Source: Spirochaetaceae bacterium
GTDB lineage: Bacteria; Spirochaetota; Spirochaetia; SZUA-6; RPPD01
DNA: 5,443 bases
Direction: 5' to 3'
NCBI GenBank assembly: GCA_003818675.1
Contig: RPPD01000185.1
Location: forward strand, 1-5,443
Position numbers and translations under genes: made by a program
In this document: positions 1 to 5,443 of the stretch, one piece after another
Numbering within the stretch: position 1 is the first letter of the stretch
Layout of the letters: each line of letters starts with the position of its first letter
Notes under the pieces: model-generated
What the model was told of the DNA's origin: nothing
What the model saw: the letters and a program-made list of their open reading frames with translations, nothing else
Databases searched by the model: none

Positions 1-1329
1 AAGGCTGTCCTGGATGTATTGCAGGACAACGAGTTTGTGCCCTGCCTGCATTCTGTTGGTGCTCCGCTTGCGTCCGGGCAAAAGGATGTGGCGTGGCCCT
101 GCAACGCTGACAACAAGTATATTGTGCACTTCCCTGAAGAAAAAATGATATGGTCCTTCGGCTCGGGCTATGGTGGAAACGCGCTTCTGGGCAAGAAATG
201 CTTTGCCCTGCGCATCGCAAGTGTTTTGGCGCGTGAGGAAGGGTGGCTTGCCGAACACATGCTAATCCTGGGCATCACAAATCCAAAGGGTGTGAAGAAG
301 TATATAGCCGCGGCATTCCCGTCAGCGTGTGGAAAGACAAACCTGGCCATGCTCATTCCGGCGCTTCCTGGCTGGAAGGTCGAGTGCGTGGGAGATGACA
401 TCGCCTGGATGAAAATCGGAAAAGACGGAAAGCTTTACGCCATAAATCCCGAGGCAGGATTCTTTGGCGTGGCTCCCGGAACATCCATGGAATCAAATCC
501 CAATGCCATGCTTTCGCTTGACAAGAGCTCCATTTTCACAAACGTTGCCCAGACAGATGATAATGACATCTGGTGGGAACAGATGACCAGGGAAAAGCCC
601 GCGCACCTTATAGACTGGACTGGCAAGGAGTGGACCCCGGCGTCCACGACTCCGGCCGCGCATCCGAATGCCAGGTTCACCGCGCCGGCCTCGCAGTGCC
701 CGGTTATAGACAAAAACTGGGAAGATCCCAGGGGAGTGCCCATTGATGCGATTCTTTTTGGGGGCAGACGACCCTCGGTCATCCCGCTTGTCAACGAGGC
801 GCTTTCATGGGAACACGGCGTGTTTTTAGGTTCTGTAGTGAGCTCGGAAATGACCGCTGCCGCTGCCGGCACCGTGGGTCAGATCCGGCGGGACCCGTTT
901 GCAATGCTGCCCTTCTGCGGGTATCACATGGCGGATTATTTCAGCCATTGGCTCTCCATGACTGAAAGAACCGACCTGAAAAAACTCCCAAAACTTTACT
1001 ATGTCAATTGGTTCCGCAAAAACAAGGACGGCAAATGGCTATGGCCTGGTTATGGTGAAAACAGCCGCGTGCTTGCCTGGATCTTTGAGCGTGTAACAGG
1101 CGGCGGCAGGGCCGTGGAAACTCCAATTGGAAATCTTCCTGCACAGGACGCCATCGATTGCACTGGTCTTGATGTAAGCAAGGATGATATGAAGGAGCTT
1201 CTGACAGTAAGCAAAGAGGACTGGACAAAGGAAGCGGCCTCAATCCGCGAGTACTACAAGACGTACGGGGACAGATTGCCAAAACAACTTGTCAAAGAAC
1301 TGGACGAGTTGGAGAAGCGGATCGGATAG
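1..1329 (+). CDS. pckG: Phosphoenolpyruvate carboxykinase (GTP), 3' part; 5' end lies outside the window
   Basis: Makes phosphoenolpyruvate and CO2 from oxaloacetate and GTP in the cytosol, the entry step of gluconeogenesis; some bacteria run it in the anaplerotic direction. The frame is open from base 1, so the TTG at 19 is not a start; 442 residues are visible. Positions below count from the first visible codon. Family landmarks are the [18 protein letters not shown] block (57-74); the His at 86, matching the Mn-ligand His; the P-loop FPSACGKTN (106-114) with its reactive Cys 110; the second kinase motif GDDIAWM (131-137); FGGRRP (253-258); the flexible-lid stretch with DPFAM; and the guanine pocket [19 protein letters not shown]. 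By alignment from memory with rat PEPCK, the guanine-stacking aromatics are Phe, Trp and Tyr and the guanine-contacting Asn is kept, so GTP specificity is expected. Roughly 160-180 N-terminal residues are missing. It is followed at once by a strong terminator, so it ends its transcript. Confidence 0.97.
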   Translation, partial: KAVLDVLQDNEFVPCLHSVGAPLASGQKDVAWPCNADNKYIVHFPEEKMIWSFGSGYGGNALLGKKCFALRIASVLAREEGWLAEHMLILGITNPKGVKKYIAAAFPSACGKTNLAMLIPALPGWKVECVGDDIAWMKIGKDGKLYAINPEAGFFGVAPGTSMESNPNAMLSLDKSSIFTNVAQTDDNDIWWEQMTREKPAHLIDWTGKEWTPASTTPAAHPNARFTAPASQCPVIDKNWEDPRGVPIDAILFGGRRPSVIPLVNEALSWEHGVFLGSVVSSEMTAAAAGTVGQIRRDPFAMLPFCGYHMADYFSHWLSMTERTDLKKLPKLYYVNWFRKNKDGKWLWPGYGENSRVLAWIFERVTGGGRAVETPIGNLPAQDAIDCTGLDVSKDDMKELLTVSKEDWTKEAASIREYYKTYGDRLPKQLVKELDELEKRIG

Positions 1330-1346
1330 ACAACAAGACTGGATTC

Positions 1347-1383
1347 AAATTGAGCCCCCTCGAAAGAGGGGGCTCAATTTTAT
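1347..1383 (+). terminator. Intrinsic terminator of the PEP carboxykinase gene
   Basis: A perfect 15-bp stem pairs 1347-1361 (AAATTGAGCCCCCTC) with 1366-1380 around a GAAA tetraloop (1362-1365). It starts 17 bases after the carboxykinase stop codon and ends in TTTTAT. The GC-rich core plus U-tract is the classic rho-independent form. Read on the minus strand the tail is only three Ts, so it should work mainly on plus-strand transcripts. Confidence 0.94.
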
Positions 1384-1409
1384 AGAAGTATTTATTATAA
1401 AATATGTTT

Positions 1410-1417
1410 GGGGGAAG
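1410..1417 (+). promoter_or_regulatory. Shine-Dalgarno site that sets the lipoprotein start at 1420
   Basis: GGGGGAAG lies just before the ATG at 1420, with about four bases between the purine core and the start codon. The upstream in-frame TTG at 1408 overlaps this purine run and has no ribosome site of its own, so the ATG is preferred. The stretch before it (1383-1409) is nearly pure A/T and includes TATAAA at 1396-1401, which could serve as a -10 element. I see no convincing -35 partner. Confidence 0.6.
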
Positions 1418-1419
1418 CT

Positions 1420-1656
1420 ATGAATATAAATATCGCCATCATTATTTTTGTACTACTTTGTACTCTATCAAGCTGTGATAACATAGATGAAGAAAAGATT
1501 ATCACTGAAAAATATTTGCAAAAAATAAGTGAGTTCAAGAGTGAAGGAATAAGATTCACTAAAATAGAGTGCAATATATATGCATCACTTGATACAAGCA
1601 TGAGGATAGTTGGAAAAATACCACCTTACAAAAAAGTTACTGTCACGTCTGAATGA
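1420..1656 (+). CDS. Small lipoprotein with the first half of an SH3-like domain; probably the 5' part of a frameshifted gene
   Basis: A 78-residue product. Residues 1-19 form a lipoprotein signal peptide: a short N-terminus, a hydrophobic core IAIIIFVLLCTL, and lipobox LSSC with the lipidated Cys at 19. Asp 20 follows; in E. coli an Asp there keeps lipoproteins in the inner membrane, but that rule does not hold in all phyla. The mature part is charged (DNIDEEKIITEKYLQKIS), then has a stretch (about 46-78) ending ASLDTSMRIVGKIPPYKKVTV. Its pattern resembles the opening strands of bacterial SH3 domains (short loop, VIGKL-like strand, KVTV strand). The frame stops abruptly right after that strand, and the rest of such a domain appears to continue in the +1 frame (next entry). 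Codon use is far more AT-rich than both neighbours. The SH3 assignment is by pattern only. It could instead be an intact small lipoprotein gene. Confidence 0.6.
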   Translation: MNINIAIIIFVLLCTLSSCDNIDEEKIITEKYLQKISEFKSEGIRFTKIECNIYASLDTSMRIVGKIPPYKKVTVTSE

Positions 1657-1666
1657 TCAAGGAAAT

Positions 1667-1891
1667 ATGAAATCAGAAGGTAGAATAATCCTGGTTTACA
1701 AATTTAATGAAGAAACTATAAGATTTAAAATTATAAAAGCTGTAAATGAAAGGAATCTGAATATTTTTGATAAAGAAAGATCCGAAGGAGAAGAGAAAAT
1801 AGAATCTCGCATAATGACACATGATGACATTGAAGACTTTAACCGCGAATATGGTTTTCTGCACGCCTCAGACCCGATTATCTTTTATTGA
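1667..1891 (+). CDS. Hypothetical protein of 74 residues; probably the 3' part of the same frameshifted lipoprotein gene
   Basis: Begins at ATG 1667, preceded by AAGGA (1659-1663) at a tight 3-base spacing. The frame itself is open further upstream, to at least TTG 1610, and so overlaps the preceding gene. The product is very charged with a hydrophobic strand early on (RIILVYKF). It has no signal peptide or membrane segment, so as a free protein it would be cytoplasmic. Its C-terminal GFLHASDPIIFY resembles the closing strand of SH3 domains (the GWVHSSLL type). This suggests that it and the preceding 78-residue lipoprotein are two pieces of one protein of roughly 155 residues, divided by a one-base shift around 1636-1656. 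I do not recognise a family for the middle part. It ends 8 bases before the stop codon of the convergent membrane protein gene. Confidence 0.5.
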   Translation: MKSEGRIILVYKFNEETIRFKIIKAVNERNLNIFDKERSEGEEKIESRIMTHDDIEDFNREYGFLHASDPIIFY

Positions 1892-1899
1892 CGCTTTAC

Positions 1900-2985
1900 T
1901 TACTGTTCAGGACGCGCAAATACCAGCCTGTAGACCTGCACAAGCGAGACTGCGGCGGCAAGACAAAGGATATCCATGAACAGCGGCAGCGGTCCCTTGG
2001 CAAGCATGAAAAGCATATCGTAAAGGAAAAAAGATCCAAGAACAGAAAGTCCGATTGCAGTCGGAAAAAACAGGATGAATGGAAGGATCTGTGGCCTGCA
2101 GCCGGTTGTCGCAAGCGGGGGAATTACAAATGCACAGGCTACGGCGACCGTGACGATGGGGGAGACTATTCTGTCAAAAGCCGTGTCTTCCGAAAGGCCG
2201 ACAAGCATGAGACCGGTTACGATCCAGAAAAAGCCAATGGCCAGGAATAACATACCGGCATCCAGAGGCCTCAGAGAGGACATCTTCTTTTTCAAGAGCA
2301 TCATGATGAGCACGGCCAGGAAACCGGCACCTCCGATGAAACAAAGGATTGAAAAAAAGAGAAGCAAAACCGATTCCGCATTGAATTGCCGGACCAGGGA
2401 ATCCATTCCGGCAAGGCTCACCAACAGCCCCTTGTCTGTTTTTATGATACTGTTATTTTCTATTTTGCCCATGACCCAGACTTTGTTTTCCATCGGCACA
2501 ATGTACTCGCGATAATTGAAATCGATTCCGTCGTCTGTCGAGAAGCGGTCAGCGGCTGTCACAAGATTGTAAAAGGCCGCGTCAGCCATTTCGAGGCTTT
2601 TTCCCCTGTCGCCGATTTTAATGACGGTTTCCACGGATTTGATATCGCTTTCAACCACTGTCCATACACGGTAGCTGTCGCCGTCGCTGTCGGTCTCACA
2701 GGTGCCCTGGCGTTTTTCAGAGTAGTAGTAAAGACAGCCGGTTTTTGAAACAGGTGCCTGGAGTAAAGATTCCACGTCCGCGGGTGCCAGGGCGCCGTAG
2801 ATCCATGCGACACCATTATCCCGGCCGGAAAAGCCTGATTCACCGGTTATTATCGGAGCTGAAAGATAGGTCTCGTTGAAGTAAGAGGAGTCGAGCGAGG
2901 AAGCCAATAGCGATGTGGCAATGAAAAACAGGGTGGCCGAGCAAATGGGGATGATCAAAAAAATAAAAATATTTTTCACTTTCAA
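1900..2985 (-). CDS. Polytopic membrane protein with a possible GIDE-like extracytoplasmic domain
   Basis: A 361-residue protein. One membrane segment (about 5-29, possibly an uncleaved signal) is followed by a soluble domain of about 170 residues, then five predicted membrane segments near 205-231, 241-264, 272-292, 299-328 and 332-356. The soluble part has two stretches that recall GIDE domains, known from the mitochondrial ligase MUL1 and from bacterial membrane proteins: APVSKTGCLYYYSE (77-90), like the 'PLSGxPCVYY' element, and YREYIVPMENKVWVMGK (158-174), like the 'xxEyxLPxGxxVYVLG' element. Cys 84 and Cys 96 lie close together and could form a disulfide if the domain faces the periplasm. 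No RING finger or enzyme motif is visible. The start is TTG 2985, chosen because of a perfect AGGAGG six bases upstream. It sits 16 bases downstream of the beta-helix lipoprotein gene and is very likely co-transcribed with it. The GIDE assignment is from motif memory and is tentative; membrane location is firm. Confidence 0.88.
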   Translation of the reverse strand: MKVKNIFIFLIIPICSATLFFIATSLLASSLDSSYFNETYLSAPIITGESGFSGRDNGVAWIYGALAPADVESLLQAPVSKTGCLYYYSEKRQGTCETDSDGDSYRVWTVVESDIKSVETVIKIGDRGKSLEMADAAFYNLVTAADRFSTDDGIDFNYREYIVPMENKVWVMGKIENNSIIKTDKGLLVSLAGMDSLVRQFNAESVLLLFFSILCFIGGAGFLAVLIMMLLKKKMSSLRPLDAGMLFLAIGFFWIVTGLMLVGLSEDTAFDRIVSPIVTVAVACAFVIPPLATTGCRPQILPFILFFPTAIGLSVLGSFFLYDMLFMLAKGPLPLFMDILCLAAAVSLVQVYRLVFARPEQ

Positions 2986-2991
2986 AGGTTG

Positions 2992-2997
2992 CCTCCT
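2992..2997 (-). promoter_or_regulatory. Strong Shine-Dalgarno site selecting a TTG start
   Basis: On the minus strand this reads AGGAGG followed by CAACCT and then TTG (2985-2983). The six-base gap is ideal for the TTG. The next possible start, GTG at 2979, would be 12 bases away. The site lies in the 16-base gap after the beta-helix stop codon, so the membrane protein gene has its own ribosome entry within a shared message. Confidence 0.8.
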
Positions 2998-3001
2998 GAG
3001 A

Positions 3002-4387
3002 TTAATCTATATATGCCCCGATCGTTGCGCCGTTTTCGCCACGTCCATGCAAAGGCGAGCTTCGTTTTAATGCCAGGCCGTCATCCTGGGTAAAGGGAAG
3101 GCCGTCAGGGCCCAGTATGTCATCAATGGAAAGATCACCATGTCTGCTTCCTATATTAAAGGCTGGATCAGTTCCAACTATATCGCTGCGGACAAAAACT
3201 GTTGGTAAATCGCGGCAGTTCCAGATGCAGTTATTGCTGCCAATGATTCGCGCATTATCAGCAAGCCAGTAACTCGAAGTGCAATATGCGATGATGTTGT
3301 TTTTAATAATACCAGAAGGTGAATATCCGTTTCGCGGAGAAAAACCTATGCCGTGAAACTCTATGTCAAAAATCGTGTTGTTGATAAAATGTACTCCATA
3401 ACCACCCTCGATGCAGCCGCCCCAGGAGCCGCCCTGGACAAAGATATTTCTGTGAAAGATGACATTGGAATGAGTTAGCCCATTGCCCTCGAACATGATC
3501 CCCTGGTGGAAAAATCCAACGCCGATATTTTTTTCTATGAGGACATCCTTAGCTATTTCTCCATTGACATCAAAGGTCTGGAACAGGTCCACGTGAGATA
3601 CGCCAATTTCAGACTCAAGGGTTCCGTACATTATGTTTTCACGAATCACGATATTTTGGCCAAAAAACCTGAAAAAATCAGCATCACCGCCATTCAACCC
3701 TTGAAACAGCCTGTTGACAGTGTTTTTTTCAACAAGCCAATTGTTTCCCCACACATTGATGCCCTTATTGCAATGAAAAATATTATTTCCGCGTATATGC
3801 ACGTTTGATGAATACTGGTTCCAGCCACCCATGATTCCGGCGGATTCATCAAAATTCGAGATGGAATTATCCGCAATATATAAGTGATTGCCGTCAATCC
3901 AGAATCCACCACCTAACCAGGACTGGATTGTGCCCGTGGGATCCGTAATTGTAAAGCCAGTAACAGCTATACAGTCCGCGGACAGTTGAAATCCGTTCAT
4001 TTCAACCAAACCTGATGCTGCAAAAGAGATGTAATGCTCTGGTTTGCCTGAACGTTCCATTACAACACGTTCACTATAACTGCCTGCTTTTACGATGATT
4101 CTCATCCCTGGGATTGCCACGTCAGCAGCATGCTGGATGGTCTTCCATGGCAAAGACCTGGTACCTGGATTTGTATCAGATGCGGTTGGATCGTCCGTGT
4201 CTACATAGCGCAGAGAGAGAAATATCAGGGCACGTTCATCTACTGGATCCACGGTAGGGAAGACAGGTTTTGGGAAATCAGAATCCCAGGGGATGAAGTG
4301 ACAGGATACAATGCTGATAATAAAAAATAGCGGTAAAGCATTAAACGGAATTCGTTTTAACCCGCTAAGAAAACTGTATTGATGCAT
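3002..4387 (-). CDS. Right-handed parallel beta-helix lipoprotein of unknown substrate
   Basis: A 461-residue exported protein. Residues 1-29 are a lipoprotein signal: basic Lys/Arg at 11-12, hydrophobic core, lipobox IVSC with Cys 29. Residues 61-110 (YVDTDDPTASDTNPGT, then PWKTIQHAADVAIPGMRIIV and AGSYSERVVM) are the typical opening of NosD/DUF1565-type beta-helix proteins. After this come about nine coils, each with a strand of the form [IVF]xxN. The inward Asn ladder can be read at 174, 201, 222, 251, 287, 314, 337, 364 and 385. The C-terminus (TQDDGLALKRSSPL to TIGAYID) matches the usual end of these proteins, though the common 'SPAIDAG' is SPLHGRG here. Such folds occur in polysaccharide lyases and surface adhesins. 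No catalytic set is recognisable, so activity is unknown. It is the first gene of a two-gene unit. ATG 4387 is chosen because an in-frame stop lies 9 bases upstream; it has no Shine-Dalgarno site. Confidence 0.93.
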   Translation of the reverse strand: MHQYSFLSGLKRIPFNALPLFFIISIVSCHFIPWDSDFPKPVFPTVDPVDERALIFLSLRYVDTDDPTASDTNPGTRSLPWKTIQHAADVAIPGMRIIVKAGSYSERVVMERSGKPEHYISFAASGLVEMNGFQLSADCIAVTGFTITDPTGTIQSWLGGGFWIDGNHLYIADNSISNFDESAGIMGGWNQYSSNVHIRGNNIFHCNKGINVWGNNWLVEKNTVNRLFQGLNGGDADFFRFFGQNIVIRENIMYGTLESEIGVSHVDLFQTFDVNGEIAKDVLIEKNIGVGFFHQGIMFEGNGLTHSNVIFHRNIFVQGGSWGGCIEGGYGVHFINNTIFDIEFHGIGFSPRNGYSPSGIIKNNIIAYCTSSYWLADNARIIGSNNCIWNCRDLPTVFVRSDIVGTDPAFNIGSRHGDLSIDDILGPDGLPFTQDDGLALKRSSPLHGRGENGATIGAYID

Positions 4388-4395
4388 GCACAGCC

Positions 4396-4425
4396 ATTAT
4401 ATTTGAAAAAGGACAATCTTGTAAA
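4396..4425 (-). promoter_or_regulatory. Sigma-70-like promoter of the beta-helix/membrane-protein unit
   Basis: On the minus strand the -35 is TTTACA (4425-4420, 5 of 6 to consensus), the spacer is 18 bases, and the -10 is a perfect TATAAT (4401-4396). Transcription would start about 7 bases past the -10, near 4389, while the ATG begins at 4387. The message should therefore be leaderless or have only a few leader bases, which agrees with the missing ribosome binding site. Confidence 0.6.
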
Positions 4426-4438
4426 TATCGCAAATAAT
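4410..4438 (+). promoter_or_regulatory. Possible promoter of the DJ-1 family gene
   Basis: AGGACA (4410-4415) and AATAAT (4433-4438) are 17 bases apart and match the consensus hexamers at 4 and 5 of 6 positions. A start near 4445 would give a leader of about 30 bases containing the GGAGG at 4463-4467. An alternative is TTGTAA (4419-4424) with TAAATT (4442-4447), also 17 bases apart. The region is AT-rich, so chance matches are likely. Either choice overlaps the leftward promoter, which would place the two genes in competition for polymerase. Confidence 0.3.
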
Positions 4439-4474
4439 GTGTAAATTTTAAGAATACTGATTGGAGGCCGGATT

Positions 4475-5020
4475 ATGAACCATTGCGTCATTCTTCACAA
4501 CAATTTCGAGGATGTTGAGGCACTTGCATTTATTGACCTGTTAAGGCGCGCCAAAGTCAGGCTGGATTTATACGGAGTAGGCGGACCCTCAATTACAAGC
4601 AGAAGCGCTGTTGTATATGCCGTTGAAAGGATCTTTAAAACAGAATCAGATATTGATGTTTCAGCCTATGATGGAATACTGATTCCAGGAGGGCCTGGTA
4701 TTTATGATCTTGAAAAAAACAAAAATCTGCTGGCAGTGATTAAAAAGTTTTTTGACATGAGGAAGCTGGTTTTCGCCATCTGTGCTGCTCCACTTCTGCT
4801 GGATCGTGCAGGAATTCTTGCAGGGAAAAAATATACCTGCTATCCGGGAACAGAGATCCATACAGGAACACACGTGGATCAGAGTGTTGTAGTTGACGGA
4901 AACATAATTACATCACAGGGGGTAGGTACCGCACTTGCGGCAGGCATCGCGCTTGTCGAGCGCATTTGCGGTAAGGCAGAGGCCGAAAGCCAGAAGAAAA
5001 AGATATTGTACAAAAATTAA
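4475..5020 (+). CDS. DJ-1/PfpI (ThiJ) family protein
   Basis: A 181-residue cytoplasmic protein of the usual single-domain DJ-1 length (human DJ-1 is 189). Landmarks are FEDVEALAFIDLLRRA (11-26), whose Glu 15 matches the conserved Glu that pairs with the active cysteine; IPGGPG (70-75), the oxyanion loop; AICAAP (101-106) with nucleophile-elbow Cys 103; TCYPG (121-125); and the dimer/core segment VVVDGNIITSQGVGTALAAG (138-157). Tyr 123 stands where DJ-1 has a His, a common variant in bacterial members. Family members have been linked to glyoxalase, deglycase or chaperone roles and oxidative stress sensing. Older annotations tie them to thiamine synthesis without good support, so the exact reaction here is open. 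The ATG is supported by GGAGG seven bases upstream. It diverges from the beta-helix gene, and its stop codon overlaps that of the convergent lipoate ligase gene. Confidence 0.95.
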   Translation: MNHCVILHNNFEDVEALAFIDLLRRAKVRLDLYGVGGPSITSRSAVVYAVERIFKTESDIDVSAYDGILIPGGPGIYDLEKNKNLLAVIKKFFDMRKLVFAICAAPLLLDRAGILAGKKYTCYPGTEIHTGTHVDQSVVVDGNIITSQGVGTALAAGIALVERICGKAEAESQKKKILYKN

Positions 5021-5443
5021 TACAGCAGTTCTGTTTCAAAGACTTTTTCAAAGGCGATGGCAATCAGATCAGTCAGTTTCTGCAGGGTTACTTTTTTGCC
5101 CATGATGGTTTCCAATCCCGTCATTTTTGATGCCAGGACAGCAGGATCAAGTGAATGGCGGCCTTTCATGCAGCGGCTGTGTTTTTCATAATCCACTGAC
5201 AGCAGAATGGAGCCATGCTGAAGTACAAACCCGTTTCTGCGTACCTGGGCGCTGCCGATCACTTTTTTACCGCCAACAGATATCTCGTACGCGTTTTGCT
5301 GTGCAAAACACACTCCTGTCCTGCCGCCACGTCCTTCAGGTCCTGTAATTTCCGCTGGTATACCAAGGCCTTCAAGCGCAGTTAACAGCGGGAGGGCGAT
5401 TTTCTTGTATGAAGGGATGACGCCGGTCGGAAGCATCTGCTCG
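5017..5443 (-). CDS. Lipoate-protein ligase / octanoyltransferase family (LplA/LipM-like), 3' part; 5' end outside the window
   Basis: Attaches lipoate or octanoate to the lipoyl domains of 2-oxoacid dehydrogenases or GcvH in the cytosol. The frame is open to the window edge, giving 141 C-terminal residues. The ATG at 5436 is internal, because the two codons before it are coding and LPTGVIPSYKKI fits the middle of the family. Signature segments are GVCFAQQNAYEISVGGKKVI, GSAQVRRNGFVLQHGSILL and the C-terminal helical tail. The Cys in GVCF sits where LipM-type octanoyltransferases have their acyl-carrying cysteine, and the Lys in GGKKVIGSAQ matches the conserved lysine of the whole superfamily. 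This makes LipM-like octanoyl transfer as likely as ATP-dependent ligation. The conserved RRPTGGR segment should lie beyond the right edge. The gene converges on the DJ-1 gene with a 4-base overlap of their stop codons (TTAA, 5017-5020). Confidence 0.9.
   Translation of the reverse strand, partial: EQMLPTGVIPSYKKIALPLLTALEGLGIPAEITGPEGRGGRTGVCFAQQNAYEISVGGKKVIGSAQVRRNGFVLQHGSILLSVDYEKHSRCMKGRHSLDPAVLASKMTGLETIMGKKVTLQKLTDLIAIAFEKVFETELLY

Noticed and set aside
19..21. TTG as the start of the PEP carboxykinase
   Set aside because: The frame is open from base 1 and the family has more conserved sequence upstream, so this codon is internal.
435..872. Minus-strand reading frame of 145 residues inside the carboxykinase gene
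   Set aside because: It is antisense to the most conserved part of the enzyme and is explained by the codon bias of that GC-rich gene.
1630..1641. A6 run followed by G as a programmed -1 frameshift site
   Set aside because: A -1 shift would lead into the wrong frame; the downstream open frame needs a +1 shift, and no RF2-type stimulator is visible.
1888..2748. Overlapping plus-strand reading frames (1888-2250, 2075-2515, 2386-2748)
   Set aside because: They lie opposite the membrane protein gene, have no ribosome sites, and their products look like shuffled antisense sequence with no family features.
3506..3808. Plus-strand reading frame of 100 residues inside the beta-helix gene
   Set aside because: It is opposite the repeated beta-helix coils, with no ribosome site and no recognisable product.
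5022..5036. Small hairpin ACAG/CTGT as a terminator between the DJ-1 and lipoate genes
   Set aside because: The stem has only 4 base pairs and lies inside the lipoate enzyme coding region without a proper U-tract.
5434..5436. ATG as the true start of the lipoate enzyme
   Set aside because: The product would lack the N-terminal half of the conserved domain, and the frame continues open to the window edge.

Overview
The window is a compact stretch of bacterial chromosome with six to seven genes and no RNA genes, transposons or CRISPR arrays that I can see. From left to right it holds: the 3' part of a GTP-dependent phosphoenolpyruvate carboxykinase gene (+) with a textbook intrinsic terminator; a very AT-rich small lipoprotein locus (+) that appears split into two reading frames; a two-gene minus-strand unit made of a right-handed beta-helix lipoprotein followed 16 bases later by a polytopic membrane protein with a possible GIDE-like domain; a DJ-1/PfpI family gene (+); and the 3' part of a lipoate-protein ligase/octanoyltransferase gene (-) that runs off the right edge.

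Organism: two predicted lipoproteins with ordinary lipoboxes and a membrane protein with a large, probably extracytoplasmic loop fit a bacterium, probably one with a double membrane. The gene mix would suit a spirochaete or a similar diderm lineage, but nothing in the window fixes the phylum and I hold this weakly. Base composition is uneven. Hand-counted 60-base lines give about 68% GC inside the carboxykinase gene (601-660), 62% inside the membrane protein gene (2101-2160), 38% in the beta-helix gene (3301-3360) and only 20-27% in the small lipoprotein locus (1681-1740, 1441-1500).

Layout and expression: genes are tightly packed. The lipoprotein locus and the membrane protein gene converge with 8 bases between their stop codons. 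The DJ-1 and lipoate ligase genes converge with their stop codons overlapping in the tetranucleotide TTAA. The beta-helix and DJ-1 genes diverge from an 87-base AT-rich region. That region carries a good sigma-70-like promoter reading left, placed so close to the beta-helix ATG that the transcript would be leaderless or nearly so.

Functional links: the carboxykinase (gluconeogenesis/anaplerosis) and the lipoate enzyme (cofactor attachment to 2-oxoacid dehydrogenases and GcvH) are core metabolism. The beta-helix lipoprotein and the membrane protein are probably co-transcribed envelope proteins of unknown role. I see no clear evidence of a defence or other dedicated multi-gene system. The points most worth following are the broken SH3-like lipoprotein, the possible bacterial GIDE-type membrane protein, and the leaderless promoter.
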